Source: Candidatus Bipolaricaulota bacterium
GTDB lineage: Bacteria; Bipolaricaulota; Bipolaricaulia; Bipolaricaulales; Bipolaricaulaceae
Direction of reading: 5' to 3'
Assembly: GCA_014360945.1 (NCBI GenBank)
Contig: JACIWM010000027.1
Location: 1-13,916, forward strand
DNA: 13,916 bases
The position numbers and the translations under genes are program-made. The notes under the pieces were generated by a model that had not been told where the DNA came from, did not search any database, and saw only the letters and a program-made list of their open reading frames with translations. This document shows positions 12,696-13,916 of this stretch, piece by piece; position 1 is the first letter of the stretch; every line of letters starts with the position of its first letter.

Positions 12696-13916
12696 TCACC
12701 CGCCAGAGATCCCCTCTCCGGCGCGGCGATAGAGCTCCGCCGCCACCTCGCCCGCGACCTTCTTCAGCTCCTCCATGGCTGCGCGGATGGCACCGGCGTT
12801 GTCCCCGGCCATCTTCTCCCGCAAATTCTTAATGGCTTCCTCGATCTTGCGGCGTTTTTCAGGCTCGATCTTATCTCCAAGCTCACCCAGGGATTTCTCC
12901 ACCGCGTAGATGAGGCTATCCGCCTGGTTTCTGGTCTCGGCGAGCTCGAGCCTGCGGCGATCTTCTTCCGCATATTGTTCGGCTTCTTTGCGCATGCGCT
13001 CGATTTCTTCAGGGGAAAGGCGCGAGGTGTCCTTTATCGTGATGGACGCGGATTTTCCGGTGGCGCGGTCCCGGGCGGTCACATGGAGGATACCATCCGC
13101 GTCGATCCGGAAAGTCACGTCGATCTGGGGGACGCCCCGCGGAGCCGGCGGAATCCCGGAGAGGACGAACCGCCCTAGGGACTTATTGTCCGCGGCCATT
13201 TTCCGCTCGCCCTGGACGATGTGGATCTCCACGGAGGTCTGGAAGTCCTCGGCGGTGGTGAAGGTTTTGGTGCGCTCCACGGGGATGGTGGTGTTCCGCT
13301 CGATTATGGGAGTGGCAATGCCGCCCAGGGTCTCGATAGAGAGGGTGAGGGGCGTGACATCGAGGAGCACAACCTCCTTCATCTCGCCGGCGAGGATCGC
13401 GGCCTGGATGGCGGCCCCCACGGCCACCACCTCGTCGGGGTTGATGTCTTTATTGATCTTGGCCCGCCCAAATTTCTCGGCCACAAGCTCCTGCACCCTG
13501 GGGATCCGCGTGGACCCGCCCACCAAAACCACCTGATCGATGTCCTGGGGCTTGAGCTTGGCCGCAGCCAGGGCCTGGTCCACGATCTGCATCGTGCGCA
13601 AAAGGAGATCGTCGATCATGGCGATGAACTGGGCCCGGGTGAGGGTGCGTTCCAAGTGTTTAGGGCCGCGGGCATCCACGGCGATATAGGGGAGGGAAAT
13701 GAGCGTCTCCAAGCGGGTGGAGAGCTCTTTCTTTGCCTGTTCCGCAGCATCGCGCAGTCTCTGCATGGCCTGGGGATCGCCGCGAAGATCAATTCCCGTC
13801 TCCTTCTTGAACTCCTCGATGAGCCAATCCATGATGCGGCGGTCGAAATCGTCTCCACCGAGCTGAGTGTCACCGTCGGTGGCGATGACCTCAAAGACAC
13901 CTTCGCCGATGTCGAG
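12696..13916 (-). CDS. dnaK: Chaperone protein DnaK (Hsp70), N-terminus outside window
   Basis: ATP-driven Hsp70 chaperone of the cytosol. 406 residues are visible; the start and most of the first ATPase lobe lie beyond the window. Seen are GDTQLGGDDFDRRI, VVLVGGSTRIPRVQELVAEKFG (the ATPase lobe II phosphate-2/adenosine motifs), INKDINPDEVVAVGAA, LLDVTPLTLSIETLGG (the interdomain linker region entering the substrate domain), the beta-sandwich up to ITIKDTSRLSPEEIERM, and the helical lid. The protein ends KVAGEVAAELYRRAGEGISGG, straight after the lid: the disordered acidic tail finishing in EEV-like residues that most bacterial DnaKs have is missing. A TGA stop and then dnaJ follow at once, so the tail is not lost by an obvious frameshift. 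Regulation is not visible because the promoter is off the window. Confidence 0.97.
   Translation of the reverse strand, partial: LDIGEGVFEVIATDGDTQLGGDDFDRRIMDWLIEEFKKETGIDLRGDPQAMQRLRDAAEQAKKELSTRLETLISLPYIAVDARGPKHLERTLTRAQFIAMIDDLLLRTMQIVDQALAAAKLKPQDIDQVVLVGGSTRIPRVQELVAEKFGRAKINKDINPDEVVAVGAAIQAAILAGEMKEVVLLDVTPLTLSIETLGGIATPIIERNTTIPVERTKTFTTAEDFQTSVEIHIVQGERKMAADNKSLGRFVLSGIPPAPRGVPQIDVTFRIDADGILHVTARDRATGKSASITIKDTSRLSPEEIERMRKEAEQYAEEDRRRLELAETRNQADSLIYAVEKSLGELGDKIEPEKRRKIEEAIKNLREKMAGDNAGAIRAAMEELKKVAGEVAAELYRRAGEGISGG

Noticed and set aside
11697..13178. 493-codon open frame on the plus strand over dnaJ and dnaK
   Set aside because: It spans the junction of two certain genes on the other strand, is rich in Ala/Gly/Arg and shows no family motif.
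1..13916. CRISPR array, tRNA or rRNA genes
   Set aside because: No regularly spaced direct repeats, no cloverleaf with TTCRANY arms and no rRNA-like blocks were seen on either strand.

Overview
The window looks like chromosomal DNA from a GC-rich, probably thermophilic bacterium. Genes are packed tightly, proteins are rich in Glu, Arg and Lys, and initiation signals are bacterial: Shine-Dalgarno (SD) sites, sigma70-type promoters and a CIRCE operator. Rubredoxin with a matching reductase suggests an anaerobic or microaerophilic life. A candidate phylum such as Bipolaricaulota/Acetothermia would fit, but that is a guess and nothing here fixes the taxonomy.

Layout. (1) Positions 1-1193, minus: nicotinate phosphoribosyltransferase, its 3' end outside the window. 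(2) 1235-1815, plus: a small heat-shock protein (Hsp20) behind a strong promoter with a perfect CIRCE operator, closed by a terminator hairpin. (3) 1862-5373, plus: an operon whose genes overlap by ATGA. It pairs a membrane-anchored ClpP/SppA-fold serine protease (SDH family) with a two-AAA Clp ATPase that carries an N-terminal metal-binding segment. (4) 5380-6623: an IS256-type insertion sequence with an apparently intact transposase (minus), beginning 6 nt after the Clp ATPase stop codon. (5) 6701-8094, minus: rubredoxin and an FAD/NAD oxidoreductase overlapping by GTGA. (6) 8170-9903, plus: an M3-family oligoendopeptidase with no SD and possibly leaderless. (7) 9905-13916, minus: dnaK (5' end cut by the window edge), dnaJ, then an exported protein made of two tandem LolA-like domains fused to a thioredoxin domain.

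Most of the window is a protein quality-control neighbourhood: holdase (Hsp20), membrane protease plus unfoldase, peptide clearance (M3 peptidase), DnaK/DnaJ, and an envelope thioredoxin protein co-oriented with dnaKJ. The most interesting part is the SDH protease/Clp ATPase pair. The ATPase has the coupled-unfoldase architecture of ClpC/ClpE, but I cannot find the hydrophobic-Gly-hydrophobic loop used to dock ClpP, and the gene beside it encodes a different, membrane-bound ClpP-fold protease. A dedicated membrane protease machine is a reasonable hypothesis from sequence alone.

I saw no rRNA, tRNA, CRISPR array or riboswitch. No stretch longer than 300 bases lacks a gene. The largest non-coding stretches are 1194-1305 (promoter and operator) and 6543-6700 (IS end plus 77 unexplained bases).
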